A DNA stretch of 38,741 nt from RCIO01 sp035555795 (GCA_035555795.1 DATMGE010000064.1:1-38741); one strand, 5' to 3'. Shown: positions 26,066 through 35,120, numbered from the stretch's first letter. Numbers and translations are program-made. Notes: generated by a model not told the origin, from the sequence alone.

Positions 26066-27273
26066 GCGACTTCACCGGGTCTCGGGATCAGGAGAAGCCC
26101 CAGCGCGATGGTCAGCGCACCGCTCATCGGATCCATGTTGAAGGCCACATCGGTGACCATGTAGATCGCCAGCATAAGGGTGATCGCATAGGCGGTCGCG
26201 CTGCCGCTTGCCCGCCATGAACCGCGCCCCACGGCGATGAAAAAACCCAGGAAGGCGAGCACGAATACGATCCCCGGCACGCCAAAGGCGACGGCATGGG
26301 TCAGGTAGTCATTGTGCAGGTGGCCGAGCGTGGTGATGTCGGGCCCGTTCGGATCGGCATAGGCGAAGGCGGCGGTCTTGCGTTCCACGATGCCGTGGCC
26401 GAACCATGGCCGGTCGAGCACCGCCCGCCACGAGGCGCGCAGGAGCTCCCAGCGGTAGCCGAACGAGCCTTCGGTCAGTTCGCCGCGCGCCGCATAGGCA
26501 TCGACCTCATGGACGAACTGCTCGATCCGACGATGGGCCAGCGCGAAATAGGCAATGACGAGCATGGGGATCGCCACCAGCGCGCCCTTCCACAGGAAGC
26601 CGAAGCGCTGGCGCTTCCACGCCACGAAGACGATCGTCAGCCCATAGCCCGCGATCATGGCGATCCAGTCGATCTTGCTCTCCGAAAGCACGACCGGAAT
26701 GATCGCAATGGCGGAGGACAGGATCAGCATGCGCCCGCCGCGGCCGCGGTCCAGCCCGCGTGCCAGCAGGAAGACGCCCCACATGGTGATGATGAAGGCG
26801 TAGGGGATGGGATTGAGGCTGGGTCCGCCCGGACGCAGGATGTCCAGCACGAAGAAGCTGAACAGGCTGTTGGCCAGTCCGCCCCACACGCCGGCATGCA
26901 GCATCCAGTCGATATCGCCGTCATCGAGGTCGATCAGCCGGAAGGCGAGCGCCAGCGGCGCGACGGCGATCAGATGCAGGTAGTTGACGCCCGTCGATGT
27001 GAGGTTCTGGAGGCCGCCGCCGTTAAGGAAATCGGTCGCCAGCAGCAATGCGTAGCAGGCGGTCATGAACCAGTGGACGCGCAGCAATCGGGGCGACAGG
27101 CGAGCGCCCCGTACGATCGCGATCACGCCATAGAGGGCCACCAGCGCCATGCTGACGGTCGCCCCCGCCGAGATCAGCGACAGCGGAACGGTGAGGATCG
27201 CGACCCAGCGCGCGGCGAAGGTCGTCCTGCGCCACCATGCCGGATGCTCCATAGGTTGGTCGTCTGCGGTCAT
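26029..27273 (-). CDS. O-antigen ligase/polymerase-like membrane protein (Wzy_C family)
   Basis: A 414-aa polytopic membrane protein with about 10-12 predicted helices and a large periplasmic loop. The loop and following helix hold the ligase-family pattern: WFGHGIVERKTAAF, then TTLGHLHNDYLTHAVAFGVPG, where the H-x-x-Y/H-N region is typical of WaaL and Wzy_C proteins. These enzymes join polysaccharide to lipid A-core or polymerise repeat units in the periplasm. The chosen start MTADDQPMEHPAWW has GGAAGG about eight bases upstream; alternatives at 27318 and 27252 exist. It is convergent with, and overlaps, the epimerase gene, consistent with an envelope role. Confidence 0.82.
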   Translation of the reverse strand: MTADDQPMEHPAWWRRTTFAARWVAILTVPLSLISAGATVSMALVALYGVIAIVRGARLSPRLLRVHWFMTACYALLLATDFLNGGGLQNLTSTGVNYLHLIAVAPLALAFRLIDLDDGDIDWMLHAGVWGGLANSLFSFFVLDILRPGGPSLNPIPYAFIITMWGVFLLARGLDRGRGGRMLILSSAIAIIPVVLSESKIDWIAMIAGYGLTIVFVAWKRQRFGFLWKGALVAIPMLVIAYFALAHRRIEQFVHEVDAYAARGELTEGSFGYRWELLRASWRAVLDRPWFGHGIVERKTAAFAYADPNGPDITTLGHLHNDYLTHAVAFGVPGIVFVLAFLGFFIAVGRGSWRASGSATAYAITLMLAIYMVTDVAFNMDPMSGALTIALGLLLIPRPGEVAYRPVVPPRSKA

Positions 27274-27276
27274 GGC

Positions 27277-27296
27277 CCGTCCTTCCCGACGGACGG
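27277..27296 (-). promoter_or_regulatory. Hairpin overlapping the ribosome site of the O-antigen-ligase-like gene
   Basis: On the minus strand CCGTCC (27296-27291) and GGACGG (27282-27277) form a perfect 6-bp stem with an 8-nt loop (GTCGGGAA). The likely SD GGAAGG spans the loop and the 3' arm, and the ATG follows three bases after the stem. The structure could limit translation initiation. No experimental support is visible. Confidence 0.4.
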
Positions 27297-27364
27297 CAGC
27301 GTCCTGCATTCGATACACCGAGACCTCGTGGGCTATCCGATGGAGAACTCTACCTCAGTTCCCC

Positions 27365-28600
27365 TTAACCGGCACTTAGCGCCTTGATGTCGAAAGCCAA
27401 GTCCGCGGCCTGCGCCGGCGTGATCGCCGCATCCCTGGCAATGAGGCGCCGCGCGATCATATGGTCGGCCGGCGCGTTGACGGATTCCACGGCGGCGAGG
27501 CGCTCGCCGTCGAACAGGAACACCGAGAATTTGCCCTCTGCAGGGTTGCCGCGCACCACTTCCGTCAGGCCGGGTTTGGCCAGCCCGGCGATCTGCAGGC
27601 GCGCCGCGCCCTGGATCGACCAGAACCACGGCAGCGCATCATAGGGCTTGCCCTCGCCCATCAGCCGTTCCGCCAGCGCACGCGCCTGATCGGTGGCGTT
27701 CTGCACCGATTCCAGCCGCGCCATGCCCGGCAGGTGGACGCTCGGATAGAAGGCGCAGTCGCCCAGCGCGGACACGGCCGGATCGGCCGTCGCCATCAGC
27801 GCATCGACGACGATGCCGTTCTCCACCGCCAACCCCGACGCCTTTGCAAGCTCGACATTCGGCACCACGCCGGCGGCCAGGATCACGGCGTCTGCGGCGA
27901 GTTCCGAACCGTCGCTCAGCTTCACGCGCGCTTCCGCCTGCGAGAAATCGACGCCCGTCACCTGCGTATTGAGGTGCACGCGCGCGCCGGCCCCGATATG
28001 GCTTTCCAGGAACCATTTCGACATTGTGGGCGATATTGCGCGTTGCATCAGGCGGTCGGCCATCTCGACCACGTCTACCTCGATGCCGAACTCGCGCAGC
28101 AGGCCAGCCGCTTCCAGCCCGATGAAACCGCCGCCGATCACCACCACGCGCTTGACGCGGCCCACCTCGACTACGAGCCGGTCGGCGTCGGCCAGCGTGC
28201 GCAGGCCGAGCACGGCGGGATTGTCGAGCCCGGGCACGGGCGGCACGCGGTTGCGCGCACCCGTGGCGAAGACCAGATGGTCGTAATGCAGCGTGTCGCC
28301 GGTCGAAAGCGCGACCGTCCGCGCATTGCGGTCGACCGCCACGGCCGAGACACCGCGCCGCAGCGTGACGGAATTGTCGGAGAAGAACTGTTCGGGCTTG
28401 AGCACCAGCGCCTGCATCTTGCCACCGCGCTTGATATATTCCTTCGACAGCGGCGGGCGCTGGTAGGGAACCTCGTCCTCGTCGGAGATGAGGTCGATCG
28501 TGCCGGAATAGGCCTTGTGGCGTAGCGCCGCGGCCAGTTCCACGCCCGCATGCCCTGCCCCGATAACCACGATCCTGCCCGGCACTTCACTCATCTTCAT
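27365..28600 (-). CDS. FAD/NAD(P)-dependent ferredoxin reductase-like oxidoreductase
   Basis: A 411-aa flavoprotein of the putidaredoxin/rhodocoxin/rubredoxin reductase group, which passes electrons from NAD(P)H to a ferredoxin or rubredoxin. The FAD-binding motif is VVIGAGHAGVELAAAL (about residues 11-26) and the NAD(P)H motif is VVVIGGGFIGLEAAGLL (about 151-167). SALGDCAFYP (about 275-284) binds the FAD ribityl part, and a C-terminal Reductase_C-type domain follows. Two in-frame ATGs (28600, 28594) follow a GGAGGAG site. It is divergent from deoC. No ferredoxin or P450 partner is in the window, so its acceptor is unknown. Confidence 0.9.
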   Translation of the reverse strand: MKMSEVPGRIVVIGAGHAGVELAAALRHKAYSGTIDLISDEDEVPYQRPPLSKEYIKRGGKMQALVLKPEQFFSDNSVTLRRGVSAVAVDRNARTVALSTGDTLHYDHLVFATGARNRVPPVPGLDNPAVLGLRTLADADRLVVEVGRVKRVVVIGGGFIGLEAAGLLREFGIEVDVVEMADRLMQRAISPTMSKWFLESHIGAGARVHLNTQVTGVDFSQAEARVKLSDGSELAADAVILAAGVVPNVELAKASGLAVENGIVVDALMATADPAVSALGDCAFYPSVHLPGMARLESVQNATDQARALAERLMGEGKPYDALPWFWSIQGAARLQIAGLAKPGLTEVVRGNPAEGKFSVFLFDGERLAAVESVNAPADHMIARRLIARDAAITPAQAADLAFDIKALSAG

Positions 28601-28807
28601 CTCTCCTCCGGCATCGCGCAGGCTGTGCGGCGCGACAAGTCAGCGCGGCGTGGTCGGGCAAAAGGGCCCTCCTGTCAAGGCAACTGACGATGTCTGGATG
28701 ACACGATCCGCATTGCTTGTATCTCCGGCGCGGCGCGTGGAATAGTGTTGGCGCAATCGCGTCCGGCGCGCTCGACGCGCGGCGACGTCTGTTTCGAGGT
28801 TTTGGCC

Positions 28808-29836
28808 ATGCAAGCCAGTCCGACATCACCTGCAAAGCTGCATCAGCTTCCGCGCCCGGTGCCCGAGCGCGGTACTAGCCACGAATTGCAGCGCAATCCG
28901 GGCAGGCCGCTTGATCTCGCCTGGCTCGACACGTTCCGCAACATCAACCGCAGCGCGCTGGAGCGCCGCGCGGCGACGCTGACCAAGCGCCGCTCGATCA
29001 AGGGCGAGAACCAGGCAGCATGGCTGCTGCGATCGATATCGCTGATGGACCTCACCACGCTCAACAGCAACGACACGCATGACCGGGTGCGGCGGCTCTG
29101 TGCCAAGGCGCTGCATCCGCTTCGCGCCGATCTCATGGAAAGCCTCGGCATTGCGGAAGTCGTGATCCGCCCCGCCGCGGTCTGCGTCTATCATCCCTTC
29201 GTCGCCACGGCCGCCGCTGCACTGCAAGGCTCGGGCGTTCACGTCGCGGCGGTCTCTACCGCCTTCCCGCACGGGCTTGCGCCGCTTTCGACAAGGATCG
29301 GCGAGATCAAAGCATCGGTGGCCGACGGCGCGGACGAAATCGATATCGTCATCCAGCGTGGTCTGGTGCTGGGTGGGAAGTGGCAGGAGCTTTACGACGA
29401 GATCGCCGCCTCCCGTGACGCCTGTGGCGAAGCGCATCTCAAGGTCATTCTCGGCACCGGCGACCTCTCGACGCTGCGCAACGTCACGCTGGCCGCGATG
29501 GTGGCGATGATGGCGGGCGCCGATTTCGTGAAGACATCCACCGGCAAGGAGAGCGTCAATGCCACGCTGCCGGTGGGGCTCGCCATGGTGCGGGCTATCC
29601 GCGCCTATCATGAGGAAACCGGCATCCGCATCGGCTTCAAGCCGGCCGGTGGCATCTCGACGGCCAAGTCGTCGCTGGACTGGCTGATCCTGATGAATGA
29701 GGAGCTCGGCCGCCGCTGGCTGGAACCGGACCTGTTCCGCTTCGGCGCCTCCGGCCTGCTGACGGATATCGAGCGCCAGCTCGAACATTTCGTGACCGGC
29801 CGCTATTCGGCCAACCACCGCCACGCCATGGCCTGA
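28808..29836 (+). CDS. deoC: Deoxyribose-phosphate aldolase (long form)
   Basis: A 342-aa class I aldolase that splits 2-deoxyribose-5-phosphate into acetaldehyde and glyceraldehyde-3-phosphate. The Schiff-base lysine is K242 in FVKTSTGKESVNATLP. The proton-relay lysine is K278 in GFKPAGGIS, and MDLTTL (80-85) and LKVILGTG (211-218) line the active site. It has about 75 extra N-terminal residues compared with the E. coli enzyme, like the animal-type long DERA. The ATG 28808 has GAGG nine bases upstream; a GTG at 28745 is open but has no such site. The aldehyde dehydrogenase gene starts 13 bases downstream. Confidence 0.95.
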   Translation: MQASPTSPAKLHQLPRPVPERGTSHELQRNPGRPLDLAWLDTFRNINRSALERRAATLTKRRSIKGENQAAWLLRSISLMDLTTLNSNDTHDRVRRLCAKALHPLRADLMESLGIAEVVIRPAAVCVYHPFVATAAAALQGSGVHVAAVSTAFPHGLAPLSTRIGEIKASVADGADEIDIVIQRGLVLGGKWQELYDEIAASRDACGEAHLKVILGTGDLSTLRNVTLAAMVAMMAGADFVKTSTGKESVNATLPVGLAMVRAIRAYHEETGIRIGFKPAGGISTAKSSLDWLILMNEELGRRWLEPDLFRFGASGLLTDIERQLEHFVTGRYSANHRHAMA

Positions 29837-29849
29837 GCGAGTGACATTC

Positions 29850-32207
29850 ATGAACGTGATGCAGAAATATCAGGCAATGGACTATGCGCCCGCGCTGGAA
29901 TCGCGCGCCGAGGCCGATGCGTGGCTCAGGACACGTCGCCTCGACAAGGCGCTTTTCATCGACGGCAAATGGCGGGCCGCGACCGACGGTGCCAGTTTCG
30001 ATGTGCACGATCCGTCGAGCGGTGCGCTGCTCGGCAAGGTAGCGGAGGCTTCCAGCGCCGATGTGGACGCGGCAGTGGCCGCCGCGCGGCGCGCTTTGCC
30101 CCGCTGGCAGACGGCGGGCGCCTATGGCCGCGCCCGCGTGCTTTACGCCATCGGCCGGTCCATGCAGCGCCATGCGCGCCTCTTTGCGGTGCTGGAATCG
30201 CTCGACAACGGCAAGCCGATCCGTGAAAGCCGCGACATCGACGTGCCGCTCGCCATACGCCACTTCCTGCACCATGCCGGCTGGGCGCAGAACCTCACCG
30301 AGAACTTTCCCGGCCAGACGGCGGTGGGCGTCGCCGGCCAGATCATCCCGTGGAATTTTCCGCTGCTGATGCTGGCCTGGAAGATCGCGCCGGCGCTCGC
30401 CGCCGGCTGCACGGTGGTGCTCAAACCGGCCGAGTTCACGCCGCTGACAGCGATCCTCTTTGCGGAAATCTGCGAGCGCGCGGGCGTGCCGAAGGGCGTC
30501 GTCAACATCATGCATGGCGGGCCGGAAGTCGGAGAGGCCATCGTCGGCCACAAGGGGGTCGACAAGATCGCCTTCACCGGCTCGTCGGAGGTCGGAAAAC
30601 GCATCCGCCGCGCCACCGCCGGCAGCGGCAAGAAACTGTCGCTGGAGCTCGGCGGCAAGTCGGCCTTCATCGTCTTCGAGGATGCGGACCTCGATTCCGC
30701 CGTCGAGGGGCTGGTCGACGGCATCTGGTTCAACCAGGGCCAGGTCTGCTGCGCGGGGTCGCGCCTGCTGGTGCAGGAGGGCATCGCGGACGCTTTCCAT
30801 GCCAGGGTGCGGGCGCGCATGGAAAAGCTGCGGGTCGGCGATCCGCTCGACAAGAACACCGATATCGGCCCGCTGGTCGACCGCTCGCAGCTCGAGCGCG
30901 TGACCCGCATGGTGACCGAGGGCACGCGCCAGGGCGCCACATGCTGGCAGCCGCAGCAGCTCCTCCCCGAGGCCGGACACTACATGCTGCCCACGCTGGC
31001 GACCGATGTCGCTCCGGCCAATTTGCTGGCGCAGGAAGAGGTGTTCGGGCCGGTGCTCGCCGCCATGAGCTTTCGCGACATGGACGAAGCGATCGAGCTT
31101 GCCAACAATACGCGCTACGGGCTCGCGGCTTCCGTCTGGAGCGAGAGCGTCAACCGCGCGCTGGAAGCGGCCCCGCGCCTCAAGGCCGGCGTCGTCTGGA
31201 TCAACGGCACCAACATGTTCGACGCCGCCTGCGGTTTCGGCGGCTATCGCGAAAGCGGCTTCGGGCGCGAAGGCGGCGCGGAAGGCATGCGCGAATATCT
31301 GAAGCCGGCGAAACATGCTCGCGGCAAGGCCATCGCAGCCTTCACACCCGCCGTTTCCACCGGCGCCCTCACCGACGCGATCGACCGGACGGCGAAGCTC
31401 TATATCGGCGGCAAGCAGGTGCGGCCCGACGGAAACTATTCCTTCCCAGTCGCCGATGCGCGTGGTCGCCTCGCGGGCGAAGCCGGCACCGGCAGCCGCA
31501 AGGATATTCGCGATGCGGTCGCCGCCGCCCGCGCCTGCAAGGCATGGCCGTCCGCGACCGCCTATAATCGCGCGCAGGTGCTGTATTTCCTGGCCGAGAA
31601 CCTGTCCACGCGGCAGGCGGAATTCGCCACCCGCATCGCCTCCCTCACCGGCCGCACGCTGCGCGCCGCGACAATGGAGATCGAATCCAGCGTGGAGCAC
31701 ATTTTCGCGGTGGCCGGCATGGCCGACAAGTTCGAGGGGCGCGTGCACCAGCCGCCCATGCGCGCAGTGACGCTGGCGCTGCACGAGCCTGTCGGCGTAC
31801 TGGGCATCGTCGCGCCCGATGCGGAGCCCCTGTTCGGGCTGGTCGCGCTGGTGGCGCCTGCGCTGGCGATGGGCAATACGGTGGTTGCCGTCCCTTCCCA
31901 GCGCCATGCACTCGTCGCCACCGATCTCTATCAGGTCTTCGAAACGTCAGACCTTCCGGCCGGCGCGGTGAACATCGTCACCGGCTCGGCCGGTGAACTG
32001 GCGACAGTGCTGGCAAGGCATGACGATGTGGACGGGCTCTGGTGCATCGCCGATGCCGGCACCTGTATGGCGGTGGAGGCCGAATCCGCCGGAAACCTCA
32101 AGCGCGTGTGGACCGAAAGCGGCGAGGTGGACCTGCATGGCGGGCTCGACGCGATGCTGCGGCGGGCCATCGAGGTCAAGAATGTCTGGGTTCCCTATGG
32201 GGATTGA
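29850..32207 (+). CDS. Double-domain aldehyde dehydrogenase (ALDH16 type)
   Basis: A 785-aa protein made of two ALDH-superfamily domains. Domain 1 (about residues 30-500) is complete: N169 (PWNF), K192 (LKPAEF), E266 (LELGGKS) and the catalytic cysteine, probably C300 (FNQGQVCCAGSR). Domain 2 (about 515-785, LYIGGKQVRPDG onward) is shorter; in the catalytic region it has LWCIADAGTCMAVEAE and no ELGGK or GQ-C motif, so it looks non-catalytic. This architecture is that of ALDH16. It follows deoC by 13 bases, so oxidation of DeoC-derived acetaldehyde to acetate is the natural proposal. The start is taken at ATG 29850; GTG 29841 is an alternative. Confidence 0.93.
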   Translation: MNVMQKYQAMDYAPALESRAEADAWLRTRRLDKALFIDGKWRAATDGASFDVHDPSSGALLGKVAEASSADVDAAVAAARRALPRWQTAGAYGRARVLYAIGRSMQRHARLFAVLESLDNGKPIRESRDIDVPLAIRHFLHHAGWAQNLTENFPGQTAVGVAGQIIPWNFPLLMLAWKIAPALAAGCTVVLKPAEFTPLTAILFAEICERAGVPKGVVNIMHGGPEVGEAIVGHKGVDKIAFTGSSEVGKRIRRATAGSGKKLSLELGGKSAFIVFEDADLDSAVEGLVDGIWFNQGQVCCAGSRLLVQEGIADAFHARVRARMEKLRVGDPLDKNTDIGPLVDRSQLERVTRMVTEGTRQGATCWQPQQLLPEAGHYMLPTLATDVAPANLLAQEEVFGPVLAAMSFRDMDEAIELANNTRYGLAASVWSESVNRALEAAPRLKAGVVWINGTNMFDAACGFGGYRESGFGREGGAEGMREYLKPAKHARGKAIAAFTPAVSTGALTDAIDRTAKLYIGGKQVRPDGNYSFPVADARGRLAGEAGTGSRKDIRDAVAAARACKAWPSATAYNRAQVLYFLAENLSTRQAEFATRIASLTGRTLRAATMEIESSVEHIFAVAGMADKFEGRVHQPPMRAVTLALHEPVGVLGIVAPDAEPLFGLVALVAPALAMGNTVVAVPSQRHALVATDLYQVFETSDLPAGAVNIVTGSAGELATVLARHDDVDGLWCIADAGTCMAVEAESAGNLKRVWTESGEVDLHGGLDAMLRRAIEVKNVWVPYGD

Positions 32208-32228
32208 GACGAAGCGATTTCCGAACCG

Positions 32229-32711
32229 ATGAATTCAGACAAGACCGCCAGCGCACATGGCCTTCCGGAGGATTCGCTGCTGCCGCGCGACACGCGCCGC
32301 TCGCTGCCGCTGATGATGTTGCGGGCGCGGGACGTCGTCATGGCGCGCTTCCGCCCCTTCCTGATGCAGCACGACCTCAGCGAGCAGCAATGGCGCGTGC
32401 TGCGCGTGCTCGGCGAAGTGGACCAGATGGATTCCCGAGAGGTGGCCGAGCGCGCCTGCCTGATGGCGCCCAGCCTCACGCGCATCGTGCGCGCGCTGGA
32501 AACCCGCCGCCTGATCGTCAAGCGGCGTCACCCGGACGATGCGCGCCGCATCTTCCTTTCCATCACGCCGGCGGGAATCGACCTGATCCGCCTGCTGTCG
32601 CGTGAAGGCCGCGCCTCATTCGACGAATTCCGCCTGAAGTTCGGAGAAGAGCGCCTCGAACTCCTGCTCGACATGCTGTCGGACATCGTGGCGCTGCGGC
32701 AGGAGAAATAG
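32229..32711 (+). CDS. MarR-family transcriptional regulator (HpaR-like)
   Basis: A 160-aa winged-helix regulator. The N-terminus is variable. LPLMMLRARDVVMARFRPFL and LSEQQWRVLRVLGEVDQMD are followed by the DNA-recognition helix region LMAPSLTRIVRALETRRLI and the wing RRHPDDARRIFLSITPAG. It most resembles HpaR-type regulators of aromatic-acid catabolism. It starts 21 bases after the aldehyde dehydrogenase gene on the same strand, so it may control the deoC-ALDH genes or a target elsewhere. No operator was identified. Confidence 0.9.
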   Translation: MNSDKTASAHGLPEDSLLPRDTRRSLPLMMLRARDVVMARFRPFLMQHDLSEQQWRVLRVLGEVDQMDSREVAERACLMAPSLTRIVRALETRRLIVKRRHPDDARRIFLSITPAGIDLIRLLSREGRASFDEFRLKFGEERLELLLDMLSDIVALRQEK

Positions 32712-32715
32712 CGCC

Positions 32716-32997
32716 TCAGGTGCCCGGACGGTCGAGCGGCGGCAGGCCGCTCATGTCGATCTGGTCGGGAAGGCATACGCCCACGCAGCCTGCCGTCTGC
32801 GGACCGGCGTTCACCTGCCGCAAGCGGCGGCTGCCGCCATCGGAGACGATCGGCGACACGGCATCCGCGGCGGTTTTCGCGGAAAGCGATTCCAGGGTGG
32901 AGATGCGCACGCTCGGTCCCTGCTGCGGCTGGCCGAACACAAGAAGGGCCGCGCCAACGACGACGGCCATCGCGATCACGCCGAGCAGCTTGCCCAT
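32716..32997 (-). CDS. Small membrane-anchored or secreted protein, unknown function
   Basis: A 93-aa protein beginning MGKLLGVIAMAVVVGAALLVFG, a signal-anchor or signal-peptide-like helix. A polar region follows, ending in a short segment with two cysteines (AGCVGVCLPDQID) and a proline-rich tail. The second of two ATGs (32997) is chosen, with GGGAG upstream; the first is 33012. It is convergent with the MarR gene, whose stop lies four bases away. I do not recognise the family. The CxxxC pair could form a disulfide or bind metal in the periplasm; that is speculation. Confidence 0.65.
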   Translation of the reverse strand: MGKLLGVIAMAVVVGAALLVFGQPQQGPSVRISTLESLSAKTAADAVSPIVSDGGSRRLRQVNAGPQTAGCVGVCLPDQIDMSGLPPLDRPGT

Positions 32998-33111
32998 CTC
33001 ATCAACTCCCATAACGCGTCAGTACGCGAAACAAGAATCCGCGCGCTTGGTTCCTTGCATTCATGCCACCGCGCGCCGGCGATGGGAACCGTATCACGCA
33101 AAGATGACGGT

Positions 33112-34392
33112 TCATCCCGCCAGGATTCCCAGTTCCGCCAGATGAAGAAGCAGGCCCGCAAGGCCGCCGACGATCATGCCGTTGAAGCGGATATATTGCA
33201 GGTCGCGGCCGATATTCAGCTCGATCACATGGGTGAGCTGGCCGAGGTCCCAGCGGCGCACCTGATCGGAAATGAAGCCGGAGACGCCGCTCTTCTGCTT
33301 TTCCACGAAGGCGCCGAGCGCCACGACGAAGCCTTCGTTCATGTCGGCGCGCATGCGCTCGTTTTCCCGCAGCTGCCGCCCTATGGCGGTGAAAAGCTGC
33401 GCCAGATGGTGGCGCAGCGCGGATTCATCGCTGGCGGCATCCTGCTCCACGAAACCGCGCAGGCTCTCCCACAGCGTGTCGCCAAGCGCGGCGAATTCGG
33501 GCCTCGCCAGCATGTCGCGCTTGATCGCCTCGGCCCGCGCCGCATAGTCGGGCGAGGTTGCCAGCTTGCCCACGAAACCGGCGACGAAACTGTCGAACTC
33601 GCGGCGCATGGCGTGGTCGGGATCGGCCCGTACTTCCTCGATCATCGTTTCGGCGGAAGCGATTATCTTTTTAAGCAGATAGGCATCGGCCTTGAAGAAG
33701 CGCGCAAGCGTGGGAAGCTCGTTCCTGATCCTGTCGCGCAGCGCATCGAGCGCATCCGCATCGCCGAGGAAGCGGCCGAATACTTTGAGCATTTCGTCCA
33801 GCAATTGCTGATGCCGCCGCTCGGCGGTGACGCCTTCCAGCAGCCTGGCCGCCAGCGGAGCGAGATCCACCTGCTCGAAACGCTCGCTCAGCCGCGTTCC
33901 GATGAACGACTTGAAATCGGAGCCGTCGAGCGCGGCGAGCGCTTGCGGCACCAGCCGCACGCTGAACCGCGCCAGTTCGTCGGCACGGCGCGGATGGGCG
34001 AGCCAGTCGGCCACCATCATGGCGAAATCGACCTCGCGCAGCTTGTGGCGAACGGCCTCGCGATCCAGGAAATTGGCTTCGATGAAGCGGCCGAGATTGT
34101 CGGCGATGCGCTCTTGGTTGCGGGGAATGATGGCGGTATGCGGGATGGGCAGCCCGAGCGGTCGGCGAAAGAGCGCCACGACCGCATACCAGTCTGCAAG
34201 CCCGCCAATGGCCGCGGCTTCCGCGAAAGCGGCGACGAAGCCCAGCCACGGATAAGCGGGCGCATAGGCGCGCGCGGCGAGGAAGATGGCGATGCACAGC
34301 ACCAGCGCGCCGGTGGCGACGGCCTTGGTGATCCGGAGCGCGCGGAGACGTTCGGCGTCGGATGCGAGGGTTCGGTCGCTACTCTCGGTCAT
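33112..34392 (-). CDS. DUF445 family membrane protein
   Basis: A 426-aa protein with two N-terminal transmembrane segments (around ATGALVLCIAIFLAARAY and the following FVAAFAEAAAIGGLADWYAV). A long, mostly helical charged middle region follows, with a C-terminal membrane anchor (FNGMIVGGLAGLLLHLAEL). AIGGLADWYAVVALFRRPLG and IPHTAIIPRNQERIADNLG are the family signature. The start MTESSDRTLASD has GGAG eight bases upstream. The function of DUF445 proteins is not established. No operon partner is obvious; the GNAT gene upstream ends 57 bases away on the same strand. Confidence 0.9.
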   Translation of the reverse strand: MTESSDRTLASDAERLRALRITKAVATGALVLCIAIFLAARAYAPAYPWLGFVAAFAEAAAIGGLADWYAVVALFRRPLGLPIPHTAIIPRNQERIADNLGRFIEANFLDREAVRHKLREVDFAMMVADWLAHPRRADELARFSVRLVPQALAALDGSDFKSFIGTRLSERFEQVDLAPLAARLLEGVTAERRHQQLLDEMLKVFGRFLGDADALDALRDRIRNELPTLARFFKADAYLLKKIIASAETMIEEVRADPDHAMRREFDSFVAGFVGKLATSPDYAARAEAIKRDMLARPEFAALGDTLWESLRGFVEQDAASDESALRHHLAQLFTAIGRQLRENERMRADMNEGFVVALGAFVEKQKSGVSGFISDQVRRWDLGQLTHVIELNIGRDLQYIRFNGMIVGGLAGLLLHLAELGILAG

Positions 34393-34449
34393 GGTCGCTC
34401 CGCGGGAGTTGAGCAACGCATATAGGGAGTCGCATGGGCCTGTGAACAA

Positions 34450-34959
34450 TCAGGCCATGGCGAGGCGGCGCGGCAGCTCCGATTCCAGCGGCGGCAATTC
34501 GATCGTGCCCACCGTCTCGCCTTCGGCAAAGCTCAGGCGCGCGTCGAAGCGCCGGGCCAGCCGCTTCATCGCCTCGTTCTGCGGATGGGTGGTCACCAGC
34601 AGGCGCGAATATCCATAGAGCCGCGCGATCTCGATCAGGCGCGCGAAAAGCGCGCTGCCGACGCCGCGATGCTGCGCCTGATGCTCGACGCTGAAGGCGA
34701 TCTCGCCCGTCGGTGCTTCCGCGCCGGGGAATTCATGTATCTCGGCGGCGCCAAGCAGGCGGCCATATTCCAGATAGCCGATCACCGAGGTTCCATCGCG
34801 GAAGCAGCGTTCCGCATAGGCAGACAGGAATGCGTCGCCCGCCGGACCGTTAAAGCGGTCGCGTCGGCTGGATGCATCGAGCCGCAGCAGGTGTTCCCTG
34901 AAAAGCGGCAGTTCCGAAGGGCGCAACTGGCGCACGCCAAATTCTACCATGACACTCAT
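34450..34959 (-). CDS. GNAT-family N-acetyltransferase
   Basis: A 169-aa acetyl-CoA-dependent acetyltransferase. The acetyl-CoA pyrophosphate-binding motif is HQAQHRGVGSALFARLIEIA, followed by LLVTTHPQNEAMKRLARRF. The substrate cannot be deduced. Two starts are possible (34959, MSVMVEFGV; 34950, MVEFGV) and neither has a strong ribosome site. It is divergent from rirA, so its promoter shares the 34960-35177 region with the iron-box operators there. Confidence 0.85.
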   Translation of the reverse strand: MSVMVEFGVRQLRPSELPLFREHLLRLDASSRRDRFNGPAGDAFLSAYAERCFRDGTSVIGYLEYGRLLGAAEIHEFPGAEAPTGEIAFSVEHQAQHRGVGSALFARLIEIARLYGYSRLLVTTHPQNEAMKRLARRFDARLSFAEGETVGTIELPPLESELPRRLAMA

Positions 34960-35079
34960 TCTCGTTCGTGATTCCGCGCGGCGCAATTCGGGAGCCGCAG
35001 TGGCAATTTGTGCACTGCAACATCGATTTTCAATGCTTGAATCACCTGTGCAGGTCAGCCCTGACCAAGCCGCATAGCT

Positions 35080-35104
35080 AAACATGAACTCCATATTCAT
35101 GTTT
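35080..35104. promoter_or_regulatory. Candidate RirA operator (IRO box) in a 9-bp inverted repeat upstream of rirA
   Basis: The core TGA-N9-TCA at 35085-35099 matches the iron-responsive operator pattern bound by RirA. It lies within a perfect inverted repeat, AAACATGAA (35080-35088) and TTCATGTTT (35096-35104). It is 79-93 bases before the rirA start, suggesting autoregulation. The following T run means it could alternatively be a weak terminator for plus-strand read-through. Confidence 0.55.
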
Positions 35105-35120
35105 TTTCGCTGGCATCTTC

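Noticed and set aside
29637..31907. Minus-strand open frame of 756 codons opposite the ALDH16 gene
   Set aside because: Composition is that of an antisense shadow, and the opposite strand encodes an intact double-domain ALDH.
33055..34425. Plus-strand open frame of 456 codons opposite the DUF445 gene
   Set aside because: Antisense shadow with no recognisable motif; DUF445 signatures are clear on the minus strand.
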